A stretch of 6,456 nucleotides of DNA. Origin: Spirochaetales bacterium. GTDB taxonomy: Bacteria; Spirochaetota; Spirochaetia; DSM-27196; SKKC01. Within the stretch, counting starts at the first letter, position 1, and the number at the start of each line of letters is the position of its first letter. The stretch is taken from assembly GCA_007121695.1 (NCBI GenBank), contig SKKC01000316.1:1-6456 (forward strand), written 5' to 3'. The notes beneath the pieces were generated by a model that searched no databases, was not told where the DNA came from, and saw only the letters and a program-made list of their open reading frames with translations. Shown here piece by piece: positions 1 to 6,456 of this stretch. The translations under genes were made by a program, and so were the position numbers.

Positions 1-1970
1 GTCGCCCGTATCTGTGACTCGGTTTCCACGCGTTCGTCAAAGCTCGGTAGTGTAATCGTGATACTGCCGCTATTGCTCGAGCTACCGCCCCCCAGGCCCG
101 CAAATCCGCCACCGCCGCCTCCGACGTTCACGACGATTCTGTCGAAACCTCGAATCTCGTTGCGTATTATGCGCTCGAAATCCTCAAGAACCTCCTGCGT
201 CACTTCGATACGTGTGCCGACCGGCATGGTCAGCGAAAGCTGGACACTGTCCTGCTCCTGCGACGGGAGTAACTCGAACCCGATGTGTGGTACAAGCAAT
301 AATCCTCCCACGAATACGGCGACAACCAGAAACACCGAGAGGAACCGATGGCGAAGCGCTAAGCCGAGAATCCGCTTGTACAGGCTGTCCATGGCCGTGA
401 AAACGCGTTCGAACTGTGCGTCAATGCGCCCGCCAATTCCCTTCACCGGTTTCTGTGTATGAGACGTCAGCGGAAAGTAGTGACTCGCCAGAATCGGTAC
501 CAGAAAGATCGCGACGAGAAGGGAGGAGGCGAGTGAAATGACGACGGTAAACGCGAGTCCACTGAACAACTCACCAATGAAATCAAGCTGATTCCGGAAT
601 AATGCGACCGGCAGGAACACACACACGGTTGTCAGCGTCGCCGAGACGATCGCGTTGATCATTTCCTGCGTTCCGAGGATTGCAGCAGGGCGAAGCTTTG
701 CGCCTTTCTCGCGGTACCGATAAATATTCTCAAGAATGACGATGGAGTTGTCTACAAGAAGTCCGACGCCAAGGGCCAGCCCCGCCAGGGTCATGAGATT
801 GAGCGTGAGACCGCTGAAGTACATAAGCGTGACGGTAAACACGATGGAGGTCGGGATGCTCACTGCGACGACGAGTGTCGCCCGGACGCTTCGCAAAAAG
901 AGCAGAAGAATAACGACTGCGAGAACCGCACCGCCTATCGCCTGACTGGAAACGGTCGCAAGCGAGTCCCGGATGATCTGGGTCGTGTCGACCAGAACCT
1001 CGATTGCAACGCCGTCGGGAAGAACCCGATTAATGGATTCGATCGCGGCAAGCACGTTATCGGCCGCCTGAACGCTGTTCGCGTCGCTCTGCTTCTGTAC
1101 TGAAATCGATACCCCGGGTTCCCCGTTCACAAAAACGAGGCTGCTCACCGGTCCGAAACCGGCTTGTATATCGGCAATGTCTCCGAGACGGAGAGGTGTT
1201 GTCGTCGGAGGTGCGTTCTCCCGCTGTACCGGCAGGGTCGCGATTACGACGTTGCGGATATCGTCGATGGACGTAAACTCTCCCTCGGTCTGGATAATGT
1301 AATTACGTTCCCCTTCGGTAATTGTTCCCCCGCCAATCTGCAGGTTCTGAACACGAACCCGCTGAGCGATCTGGCTGAAGGTCAGCCCGTATGCATCCAT
1401 TCGACTCTGCGGGATCTCGACGCGAATGACTTCACGGCGTCCGCCCGATACGCTTGTCAGCGCGACACCCTCGAGCTGTTCGATACGCGGCTGCACGAGA
1501 TCTTCTGCGATTCGTCGCAGTTCTTCCGCACTCCGGTTTCCCGTGACACGCAGCTGCAGAATCGGGAGGAGCGACGGATCGAACCGGAAAATACTCGGCG
1601 AGCCTGCATCGTCCGGGAGGGCGTTTCTCACGAGTTCAAGTCGGTCCCGAACCTCGTTCGTAGCGGCGTCCATGTTGGTGCCCCAGGTGAACTCGAGAAT
1701 CACCTGACTCGATCCCTGGGACGACGTCGAGCTTATCTGATTAATATTGCTTACGTTGCTTAAGGTACCTTCGATGGTCCGGGTCACGGAACGCTCAACT
1801 TCCTGTGGACCGGCGCCGTCGAACGAGGTCTGCACGACCAGAACGGCCGGTTCGATCTCGGGAAAAAGATCGACCGGCAGATCAAGCGCGGTATACAGGC
1901 CGAAGGCCGTCAGGAGCGCGAAAATAACAAAAAACGTAGTCGGTCGATTAACGATGGTTCGTGTCAGCAT
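1..1970 (-). CDS. RND-family multidrug efflux permease (HAE-1-like), N-terminal 656 residues, cut by window edge
   Basis: This is an inner-membrane proton-driven pump subunit that exports hydrophobic or amphipathic compounds through the adaptor and channel encoded just upstream. It is open to the left edge without a stop; the 656 residues seen are roughly two thirds of a usual ~1,030-aa protein, so TM8-12 are missing. Start ATG 1970-1968 gives MLTRTIVNRPT, a typical RND start, and AGGG of the preceding stop region lies 6 nt upstream as ribosome site. Visible parts: TM1 (~10-30) followed by LPVDLFPEIEP; porter PN1/PN2 region; TM2-TM4 (~344-414) with LVDNSIVILEN, in which D407 is followed by N408; TM5-TM6 (~440-500); TM7 (~535-555); then FELLPSQEQDS and the start of PC1 with a glycine-rich loop (617-635). 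The start is 8 nt after the adaptor stop, so it is translated from the same transcript. Family assignment is secure; substrate is unknown. Confidence 0.95.
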   Translation of the reverse strand, partial: MLTRTIVNRPTTFFVIFALLTAFGLYTALDLPVDLFPEIEPAVLVVQTSFDGAGPQEVERSVTRTIEGTLSNVSNINQISSTSSQGSSQVILEFTWGTNMDAATNEVRDRLELVRNALPDDAGSPSIFRFDPSLLPILQLRVTGNRSAEELRRIAEDLVQPRIEQLEGVALTSVSGGRREVIRVEIPQSRMDAYGLTFSQIAQRVRVQNLQIGGGTITEGERNYIIQTEGEFTSIDDIRNVVIATLPVQRENAPPTTTPLRLGDIADIQAGFGPVSSLVFVNGEPGVSISVQKQSDANSVQAADNVLAAIESINRVLPDGVAIEVLVDTTQIIRDSLATVSSQAIGGAVLAVVILLLFLRSVRATLVVAVSIPTSIVFTVTLMYFSGLTLNLMTLAGLALGVGLLVDNSIVILENIYRYREKGAKLRPAAILGTQEMINAIVSATLTTVCVFLPVALFRNQLDFIGELFSGLAFTVVISLASSLLVAIFLVPILASHYFPLTSHTQKPVKGIGGRIDAQFERVFTAMDSLYKRILGLALRHRFLSVFLVVAVFVGGLLLVPHIGFELLPSQEQDSVQLSLTMPVGTRIEVTQEVLEDFERIIRNEIRGFDRIVVNVGGGGGGFAGLGGGSSSNSGSITITLPSFDERVETESQIRA

Positions 1971-1978
1971 GGCAAGCC

Positions 1979-2869
1979 CTACCTGATTACCAGGACTGGT
2001 GAGCCATCCTCGAGTAGATTCTGGCCTCGCGTAACGATGCGGTCGCCGTCGCGTACGCCCGACACCAGTTCTGCCTCTCCGTCGATCTCGATTCCGGTCG
2101 TTACCTCCCGAAGCGAGGCCACCTCGTCTTCGGTTACCACGAACACGAATACGCTGCCATCGCGTCGCAGGAGTGCCTGCTGAGGCACTACGAGTGCATT
2201 CACGCGTTCCGTAAGAACGATTTCAGCGCGCGCAGTCATTCCGGGAAGAATGCGCTCGTCCCATCTGTCAAAGCCTGCACGCACTTCGAGCGTGCGCGCC
2301 TGCGGGTCAAGTTGCGAAGCGCGACGACGTACGGTCGCCGAAAAATCTATGCCGGGATACGCATCGAACAGCAACCGGACCCGCTGACCGACACGAACCT
2401 GTCCGATAAAACGCTCTGGTACACGAATTACTGCGTCGGATTGCGCAATATCGACAATGAGTGCGATGGATGACTGCGGTGATACCTGCTGACCCAGTTG
2501 CACCGGAACGGAAGTAACGGTTCCAGATATAGGTGCCCGTACCGGGCTTTCGGCAAACCGTCTCCCGGGCTGGCTCGGGTCGACCCTGGCGATTTCATTA
2601 CCGCGCTGAACGCGCTGGCCGACCGTTGCGTTCAGGACGGTAAGTTCCCCCGCAGTTTCGGGCAGAGCGGCAACGGCAGGCGGGGCCTCGATCTCTCCCG
2701 ATAACACAATGAAGTCCCGTATGGTACGCGGCGCAAGCGTCGTGGTCTCTACCGCGACTTGTCTTGTTTCGACTGCCTCTTCGCCTGTTTCAGGTGCGCC
2801 CGATGCGCCACATCCGAGAAGTACGACAAGAAACACTGCGACCCCAAAAAAGTATCTGACCTGTCTCAT
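1979..2869 (-). CDS. RND efflux periplasmic adaptor (membrane-fusion protein), lipoprotein without alpha-hairpin
   Basis: This 296-aa protein links the RND permease to the outer-membrane channel. Residues 1-20 are a lipoprotein signal: Arg near the start, a hydrophobic stretch, and lipobox LLGC with the lipidated Cys at 20, so it is probably anchored to the inner membrane. The lipoyl (barrel-sandwich) halves are ~64-98, ending GNEIARVDPSQ, and ~108-140, with VRAPISGTV and LGQQVSP. A beta-barrel follows (~145-220, LPGMTARAEI) and a membrane-proximal domain (~222-296, VVPQQALL and LVSGVRDGDRIV). Only about ten residues join the lipoyl halves, where typical adaptors such as AcrA carry a long coiled-coil hairpin. 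BesA of Borrelia is a known hairpin-less relative. The ATG overlaps the upstream TGA (ATGA, 2866-2869), and GGAGA (2877-2881) lies 7 nt before the start, so translation is coupled. Family is clear; the hairpin loss is read directly from the domain spacing. Confidence 0.93.
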   Translation of the reverse strand: MRQVRYFFGVAVFLVVLLGCGASGAPETGEEAVETRQVAVETTTLAPRTIRDFIVLSGEIEAPPAVAALPETAGELTVLNATVGQRVQRGNEIARVDPSQPGRRFAESPVRAPISGTVTSVPVQLGQQVSPQSSIALIVDIAQSDAVIRVPERFIGQVRVGQRVRLLFDAYPGIDFSATVRRRASQLDPQARTLEVRAGFDRWDERILPGMTARAEIVLTERVNALVVPQQALLRRDGSVFVFVVTEDEVASLREVTTGIEIDGEAELVSGVRDGDRIVTRGQNLLEDGSPVLVIR

Positions 2870-4230
2870 TCGCTGGTCTCCATTCCGGGCAGCGGGAACC
2901 CGAGTGTATTTTCGAGAGTAAGTATGTTGTCGACGAAGCGTGATTGTTCCTGCAGAAGCTCAAATTGTGCGTTCCGAAGGTCGAGTTCCGCGTCTTCAAC
3001 CGCGCTGAGCGTTCGCAGTCCCGCCTCGAATCCTTCATTGGCAAGTTCCAGCGCGCGCTCGGCAAGCCGAATGTTCGATTGCAGCGATTCGATTCCCGAC
3101 GTGATCGTTTCGAGTTGCTCTATTATACCAATGACCTCGAGTCTGACCTGTCGTTCCGTCCTAGTAACCGATATCGCTGCCTGTTCGATCTGGTCGGCCT
3201 GATCCGCGAGTCGAACCCGCGTCGCTGACCAGCGCAGAAAAGGGTCTATCGGCTGTCGTATCGTGACAGAGAACGCCCCGTTGTCGGTCCAGTTATCACG
3301 ATCGACGAGCTCACTCATATTAAAGGGGTCGGCGCCCAGAACAGGGTTTACGCCCCAGCTCAGGGTAACGGTCGGAAACAGGCTGCTGACGGTCGCCTGT
3401 CGGGCTACCACGAGCTGCTGTCTCTGTCTGCGCGCCTGTTCGACCGCGCTTGCGTCTGTGACGCGGTCGAGAAGGCCCCGAAGATCATCAATCTCCATGA
3501 AGGCATCCTGTATCGATCCGTCGAGCCGAATCGGCGTGTCTGGATCGATGCCTATTGTGTCCGCGAAGCGCCGAAGCGCAGCCTGCACGGCATCCCGCTG
3601 CCGCCTGAGGGCAGGGCGCTGATTCTCTACGCCGACTTGTTGCGTCAACAGGGTGAACTCGTCAATAAAGCCTGCCTCGAACTGCCCTTCGAGGTCTGCG
3701 ATGCGTTCCACACCGCTTTCGAAGCGGGCCTCGGACAGCTGCAGCTGCTCCTGCTGCAGAAGAAGCTGGTAGAATGCCGAGCGAACTCCGATCTCTATGT
3801 CCCTCGCCGCAACCGCGAGCGAAAGCCGGGCATCTTCGAAGGCGAGCCTGCTCGCCTGTATTCCGTCGAGAATCTGCAGACTAAGGGTGAGCGATGCATC
3901 GACTCCTGTTCGAAGGTTCCACCTGGGGGGCGATGCAGCCCCGGGATCCGGCGGTACCCCGGGAATCTGCGGTGCCTCCGGTTCCCGATTCGGTCGAATG
4001 AGGGTGGCGCTTGCGCTTACCGTCGGGATAAGGACGTTAAAGCGGTTAAGATACGCCCGCTCGTCGCTCCGTGCTGCAAGCTGCTGCGCCTGCAGTCCGA
4101 GGTTGTCTGATAGTGCCAGTTCGACTGCCTGGTCCACGCCGAGTACAAGCGGATCGGATCCGTGGGCGCGCAGGCCAAGTACGGCAAGCACCGCGATTAC
4201 AGTCGGGAAGATACGGGATCGTATGCTCAT
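2866..4230 (-). CDS. TolC-family outer-membrane efflux channel protein
   Basis: This 454-aa outer-membrane factor would form the trimeric beta-barrel and alpha-tunnel exit duct of the pump. Residues 1-24 look like a signal peptide (basic start, hydrophobic core, cleavage near RAHG/SD); there is no lipobox Cys, so it is not a lipoprotein. Two OEP repeats are visible. The first has VDQAVELALSDN (32-43), LIPTVSASAT (68-77) and QFEAGFIDEFTLLTQQ (183-198); the second has SLFPTVTLSWG (283-293) and GFEAGLRTLSAVEDAELDL (400-418). The repeated FEAG plus following helix is the internal duplication typical of TolC relatives. A proline-rich segment (83-102) probably lies in an outer loop. Length is normal for the family. 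The ATG lacks a good Shine-Dalgarno sequence; the nearest candidate, GGTAG, is too far away. First gene of the efflux set, after an 84-bp gap, and it overlaps the adaptor by 4 nt. Confidence 0.93.
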   Translation of the reverse strand: MSIRSRIFPTVIAVLAVLGLRAHGSDPLVLGVDQAVELALSDNLGLQAQQLAARSDERAYLNRFNVLIPTVSASATLIRPNREPEAPQIPGVPPDPGAASPPRWNLRTGVDASLTLSLQILDGIQASRLAFEDARLSLAVAARDIEIGVRSAFYQLLLQQEQLQLSEARFESGVERIADLEGQFEAGFIDEFTLLTQQVGVENQRPALRRQRDAVQAALRRFADTIGIDPDTPIRLDGSIQDAFMEIDDLRGLLDRVTDASAVEQARRQRQQLVVARQATVSSLFPTVTLSWGVNPVLGADPFNMSELVDRDNWTDNGAFSVTIRQPIDPFLRWSATRVRLADQADQIEQAAISVTRTERQVRLEVIGIIEQLETITSGIESLQSNIRLAERALELANEGFEAGLRTLSAVEDAELDLRNAQFELLQEQSRFVDNILTLENTLGFPLPGMETSE

Positions 4231-4314
4231 GGTGGTGTGAAACTACCGTGCCGGGATTATGTAGAGTTTACGAGTAGTTGAATAATTGATCGGTCATTCA
4301 GGAAAGATGATGGT
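4231..4314 (-). promoter_or_regulatory. Intergenic gap before the efflux operon, candidate promoter
   Basis: This 84-bp AT-richer stretch separates the HD-hydrolase stop from the channel-protein start and is the only non-coding gap long enough to hold a promoter for the pump genes. Reading the minus strand, CATAAT (4261-4256) resembles a sigma-70 -10 box, with a poor -35 (TTCAAC, only 15 nt upstream). A 22-bp imperfect inverted repeat lies next to it. No rho-independent terminator is recognisable, so read-through from the HD gene is possible. Promoter identity is a guess from position and weak motifs. Confidence 0.3.
4279..4300. repeat. 22-bp inverted repeat, possible operator
   Basis: On the plus strand TGAATAA (4279-4285) is matched by TCATTCA (4294-4300) with 6 of 7 complementary positions and an 8-nt spacer. 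It sits just upstream of the candidate -10 box of the efflux genes, where a dimeric repressor such as those of the TetR or MarR families often binds. There is no U-tract, so it does not read as a terminator. Short arms in AT-rich DNA can arise by chance. Confidence 0.3.
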
Positions 4315-5532
4315 TCAGGGAAACTGCGCGAACATTTCAGCGGTACGAACACCCGCAACTTCTGTTCGGGTGGTGTACAACGCTCGAAGACGTTCGATGC
4401 CTTCCTCGAGTACAGGTGAGGAGACGCCGAACTGTATGGATTGCCAGGCCTCGAGAAAGGCCGAAAACTCGTCAGCGACGCGGATCATGTCTCCGTCGAC
4501 CGGGTTGTATCTGTCTTCGTTATAGCGGGCCTGTATCTCCGCAAAGGAGGACATTGCAACACCATCTGCCGTGCTGATCCTGCTCGCGAACTCGTTCTCC
4601 GTGAAATACCTGATTTCCTCTCCCGTCGCGGCGCTCATGTGGGGATATATCTCTTCTGCGACGGTGCGATCTTCTATGGTCTTGACTATTTCCGGCAAGC
4701 CGGGGGTGGCTGTTTTGGTCGGTGCCACTATATCCCGGGTAACGGCTTCGGGCAGATCATGAAACAGAGCGGCGAAAAAGTTGTTGTATTTCCGCCGGTC
4801 GCAGGCGTTCGCCTGGTGGGAAAGCAGGTACACGAACACGCACACCATAAGAGAATGGCCGAGTACCGCGGTTTCCGGAATGCGCGGCGTTCGACTCCAC
4901 CGGACCTGATATCGCAGTCTATCGACAACACCAATGAGCCGGTACAGGTCGAGTTCGAGAACCAGTTGCCTCATGCCAACCAGGTCAAGGTAGGGCTCGA
5001 GCCTGCGCCGCAAATCGTCTTCGATATCGGGCACACGAGGATCGTGGTAGTTCACAGCCTTGATAATCTGAAATTCCCTGTGGCTCGAGTAGGTGCGCGC
5101 CGCCTCAAGAATGTGCCGGGACCGGGATCGGGCTTCGCTTCGCGAATCGTCTGTGTCGTCGCCGAGGAGAAAATCGCTGAAACGATCGGCGAGACCGTAG
5201 CGATCGAGCATCGGTGAGACCGTTGATACTACCCATTCGTTCAGTTTCCGGTATTCGACCGGATAGTGTGTGCGTATGTCGCGATGCACAGACTCTTTTA
5301 TGTCGGAAATGGCAAGCTTGCGAAGCAGATCGAACACAGAAGCATCGATAATGATGTTCCAGTCCACCTCGTTGCCCTGTTCCTCTTCGAGTTTCGCAAG
5401 AAAGTACGTTGTCATTGCAGCGAACGCCCGGCGGTCCATTTCGTTGAGTTCCATCGGGCGAACAAGATCGTTCCAACGCTTTATGCTGAATCCGGTAAAC
5501 AGATGTTCCGCTACGTCTCGATGGATTATCAC
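4315..5532 (-). CDS. YfbR-like HD-domain phosphohydrolase (about 405 aa)
   Basis: Probable metal-dependent HD hydrolase related to YfbR 5'-deoxynucleotidases, cytoplasmic; substrate not determinable. Numbering from the GTG at 5532: RW at 211-212, His226 in VLGHS, and HDLPEAVTRD at 258-267 give the H, HD, E262 and D267 set typical of YfbR relatives. The distal metal-binding Asp could be D323 (STADG) or D354 (RVADEFSAFLEA); the second resembles YfbR's ADALCAYLK context better. Residues 1 to ~205 have no signal peptide and no domain I can name; they include an acidic DDTDDSRSE patch near 125-133. YfbR is about 200 aa, so this is roughly twice as long. Start choice: the frame is open to an upstream GTG at 5571 (418 aa) that has no ribosome site, whereas the GTG at 5532 has GAGAGG 5 nt upstream. 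It lies 60 nt after the MBL gene stop, co-directional. Confidence 0.85.
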   Translation of the reverse strand: MIIHRDVAEHLFTGFSIKRWNDLVRPMELNEMDRRAFAAMTTYFLAKLEEEQGNEVDWNIIIDASVFDLLRKLAISDIKESVHRDIRTHYPVEYRKLNEWVVSTVSPMLDRYGLADRFSDFLLGDDTDDSRSEARSRSRHILEAARTYSSHREFQIIKAVNYHDPRVPDIEDDLRRRLEPYLDLVGMRQLVLELDLYRLIGVVDRLRYQVRWSRTPRIPETAVLGHSLMVCVFVYLLSHQANACDRRKYNNFFAALFHDLPEAVTRDIVAPTKTATPGLPEIVKTIEDRTVAEEIYPHMSAATGEEIRYFTENEFASRISTADGVAMSSFAEIQARYNEDRYNPVDGDMIRVADEFSAFLEAWQSIQFGVSSPVLEEGIERLRALYTTRTEVAGVRTAEMFAQFP

Positions 5533-5537
5533 AGTGA

Positions 5538-5543
5538 CCTCTC
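5538..5543 (-). promoter_or_regulatory. Ribosome binding site deciding the HD-gene start
   Basis: On the minus strand GAGAGG is followed by TCACT and GTG (5532-5530). This spacing of 5 nt favours the internal GTG over the longer GTG at 5571, which has no purine-rich sequence at the right distance. Confidence 0.55.
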
Positions 5544-5592
5544 GGGCAGAGTATGTCGTATAAACAGCCACTCTGTCACGGGAATGCGCACA

Positions 5593-6390
5593 CTATGTAA
5601 CGAAGTCGAAACACTGTTGGTCGTGGGCGAAGAACACGGGAATATTCGTGTATTCGCGAGCGAGAGCGAGTTGACCATCGGGATCGTTGAGAATTGCCCG
5701 GCCATGGTGTACGAAACCAAGCCTGCCGATGTTATCCCTGTACCGTTCGGCCCACGCACACACTTCCCGTACTCCGTGGTGGCCCGTCTCCACGAGCACC
5801 AGATCGGTATGCCTGTGCAGGATCAGGGGGGCGATCTCCGAAACGTCTGCGACGTCGCCGGAGAATACAAACGAGGCAGAGCCTGATTCTACGCGGAAGG
5901 AATAGGAACGGAAGACCCGGGAAACCGTTGTTTCAGGTGGTATGTGTCTGTTCGGGAGCGCCTGCACCGAGATACCGTTCTCTTCGAAGATGGCGCCCGG
6001 AGTCACGGGAAACGCGGCCAGATCGAAATCCAGGCTGAAGTTGCCCTCGGTATGAGTCAGGAATTCGTTCATGGCCTGCCAGGACGCCATATTCGGGGTA
6101 TACACCGATACCGGCTGTCGTACCAGCCCGGGATGTGAAGACAGCCCGTGGAGCTTTCGCACTGTCCAGAGCAGGTTCGGAAGGCCTCCGACATGATCCA
6201 TGTGGGCGTGACTCAGAAAGACCGCGCGTACGCGGGTCAGATCATGTCCGAGAAGATGCGCGGTTCGAGAACACGATTCTCCTGCGTCGAAAAAGTACAA
6301 ATAATCCCCTGCCTCGAGGAGAAGTGACGTGTGCAGGTTATCCGGCATGGGCTCGGTTCCTGCACACGTTCCAAGGAAGGTAAGTCTCAT
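5593..6390 (-). CDS. MBL-fold metallo-hydrolase, RNase Z-like (COG1234 type)
   Basis: This 265-aa soluble metallo-beta-lactamase-fold enzyme has a dinuclear metal site. It begins MRLTFLGTCAGTEP, the opening strand and loop of RNase Z-like proteins. Motif II is complete: SHAHMDH at 60-66 (H61, H63, D65, H66). Further ligands are probably H149 (PNRHIPPET), D179 (FSGDV) and H228 or H229 (FVHHG). SYSFRV (162-167) resembles the RNase Z SxGYR segment. The position of the RNase Z HEAT motif reads VETG (200-203), so its His appears to be replaced by Val. At 265 aa it is shorter than the usual ~300-aa RNase Z and no flexible arm is evident, so true tRNA 3'-end processing is doubtful; a small-molecule phosphodiesterase or other hydrolase is equally possible. 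ATG 6390 lies 2 nt after the upstream stop and has no Shine-Dalgarno sequence, suggesting coupled re-initiation. Confidence 0.88.
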   Translation of the reverse strand: MRLTFLGTCAGTEPMPDNLHTSLLLEAGDYLYFFDAGESCSRTAHLLGHDLTRVRAVFLSHAHMDHVGGLPNLLWTVRKLHGLSSHPGLVRQPVSVYTPNMASWQAMNEFLTHTEGNFSLDFDLAAFPVTPGAIFEENGISVQALPNRHIPPETTVSRVFRSYSFRVESGSASFVFSGDVADVSEIAPLILHRHTDLVLVETGHHGVREVCAWAERYRDNIGRLGFVHHGRAILNDPDGQLALAREYTNIPVFFAHDQQCFDFVT

Positions 6391-6392
6391 GT

Positions 6393-6456
6393 TCAGTCGG
6401 TGTTCAGGAGCGACACACCAGTCATGTCGTCCGGCTTCTCCATTCCAAGCAGATCA
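6393..6456 (-). CDS. gpmI: C-terminal end of probable 2,3-bisphosphoglycerate-independent phosphoglycerate mutase
   Basis: Only the last 21 codons and the TGA (6395-6393) are inside the window; the rest lies beyond the right edge. The frame reads DLLGMEKPDDMTGVSLLNTD then stop. The pattern LLG-x-x-KP-x-x-MTG-x-SL is characteristic of the C-terminus of cofactor-independent phosphoglycerate mutase, the glycolytic enzyme that interconverts 3- and 2-phosphoglycerate. Other alkaline-phosphatase-superfamily members, such as sulfatases, have a related ending, usually without MTG. It was read in the only frame whose stop abuts the next gene. The identity rests on about 20 residues. Confidence 0.6.
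   Translation of the reverse strand, partial: DLLGMEKPDDMTGVSLLNTD

Noticed and set aside
63..122. GGN-type tandem repeat as a microsatellite or assembly artefact
   Set aside because: Codons vary (GGC, GGT, GGA, GGG), the frame is kept, and the position matches the AcrB glycine-containing switch loop, so it reads as coding sequence.
1164..1763. Plus-strand open frame of 199 codons opposite the RND gene
   Set aside because: The minus strand here encodes conserved RND porter-domain sequence in an uninterrupted frame; the plus frame has no family resemblance.
2543..2575. Hairpin loss as a recent deletion making the adaptor a pseudogene
   Set aside because: The frame is intact from lipoprotein signal to stop, both lipoyl halves and later domains are well formed, and hairpin-less adaptors exist in Borrelia.
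4441..5217. Plus-strand open frame of 258 codons opposite the HD gene
   Set aside because: It lies fully antisense to a gene with clear HD motifs, has low-complexity Arg/Gly/Val-rich content and no recognisable domain; it is a by-product of minus-strand coding.
5533..5592. Possible terminator between the MBL and HD genes (ACAG-agtgg-CTGT on the minus strand)
   Set aside because: The stem is only 4 bp and the following T-run is broken; too weak for a rho-independent terminator.
5266..5886. Plus-strand open frame of 206 codons spanning the MBL-HD boundary
   Set aside because: Antisense to the ends of two well-supported genes, with no motifs or ribosome site.
1..6456. A defence island, toxin-antitoxin pair, mobile element or CRISPR array
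   Set aside because: No transposase, integrase, direct-repeat array, small paired genes or nuclease/sensor pairing was seen; the HD and MBL proteins look like metabolic hydrolases next to a housekeeping gene.

Overview
The window is a single co-oriented block of six genes, all on the minus strand, read from the right edge to the left edge. By eye the DNA is moderately GC-rich with no obvious compositional break. I see no RNA genes, insertion sequences, CRISPR arrays or long repeats. The strongest taxonomic hint is the efflux adaptor, a lipoprotein that lacks the usual alpha-helical hairpin. That architecture is known from BesA of the Borrelia BesCAB pump. With the OMF-adaptor-RND gene order it suggests a Spirochaetota member, probably free-living given the base composition. 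This is an inference, because no marker gene is present. Region by region (minus strand, 5' to 3'): (1) 6456-6393 is the last 21 codons of a gene whose tail matches the C-terminus of cofactor-independent phosphoglycerate mutase. (2) 6390-5593, starting 2 nt after that stop, encodes a 265-aa metallo-beta-lactamase-fold hydrolase resembling RNase Z. (3) 5532-4315 encodes a YfbR-like HD-domain phosphohydrolase with a GTG start and a long N-terminal part. (4) An 84-bp gap (4314-4231) carries a 22-bp inverted repeat and a weak -10-like element, and is the only plausible promoter site for what follows. (5) 4230-2866, 2869-1979 and 1970-1 encode a tripartite envelope efflux pump: a TolC-family outer-membrane channel, a lipoprotein membrane-fusion adaptor overlapping it by ATGA, and the first 656 residues of an RND inner-membrane permease that runs off the left edge. 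The last three genes form a classic efflux operon: the RND protein takes up substrate from the inner membrane or periplasm using proton motive force, the adaptor bridges or gates, and the TolC-like channel opens across the outer membrane. The three upstream genes (glycolytic enzyme tail, MBL hydrolase, HD hydrolase) look like a housekeeping or nucleotide-metabolism cluster that merely abuts the pump. No new defence or mobile system is evident. The most notable features are the hairpin-less adaptor, an expanded polyglycine switch loop in the RND porter domain, and the Asp407-Asn408 pair replacing the usual Asp-Asp proton relay.
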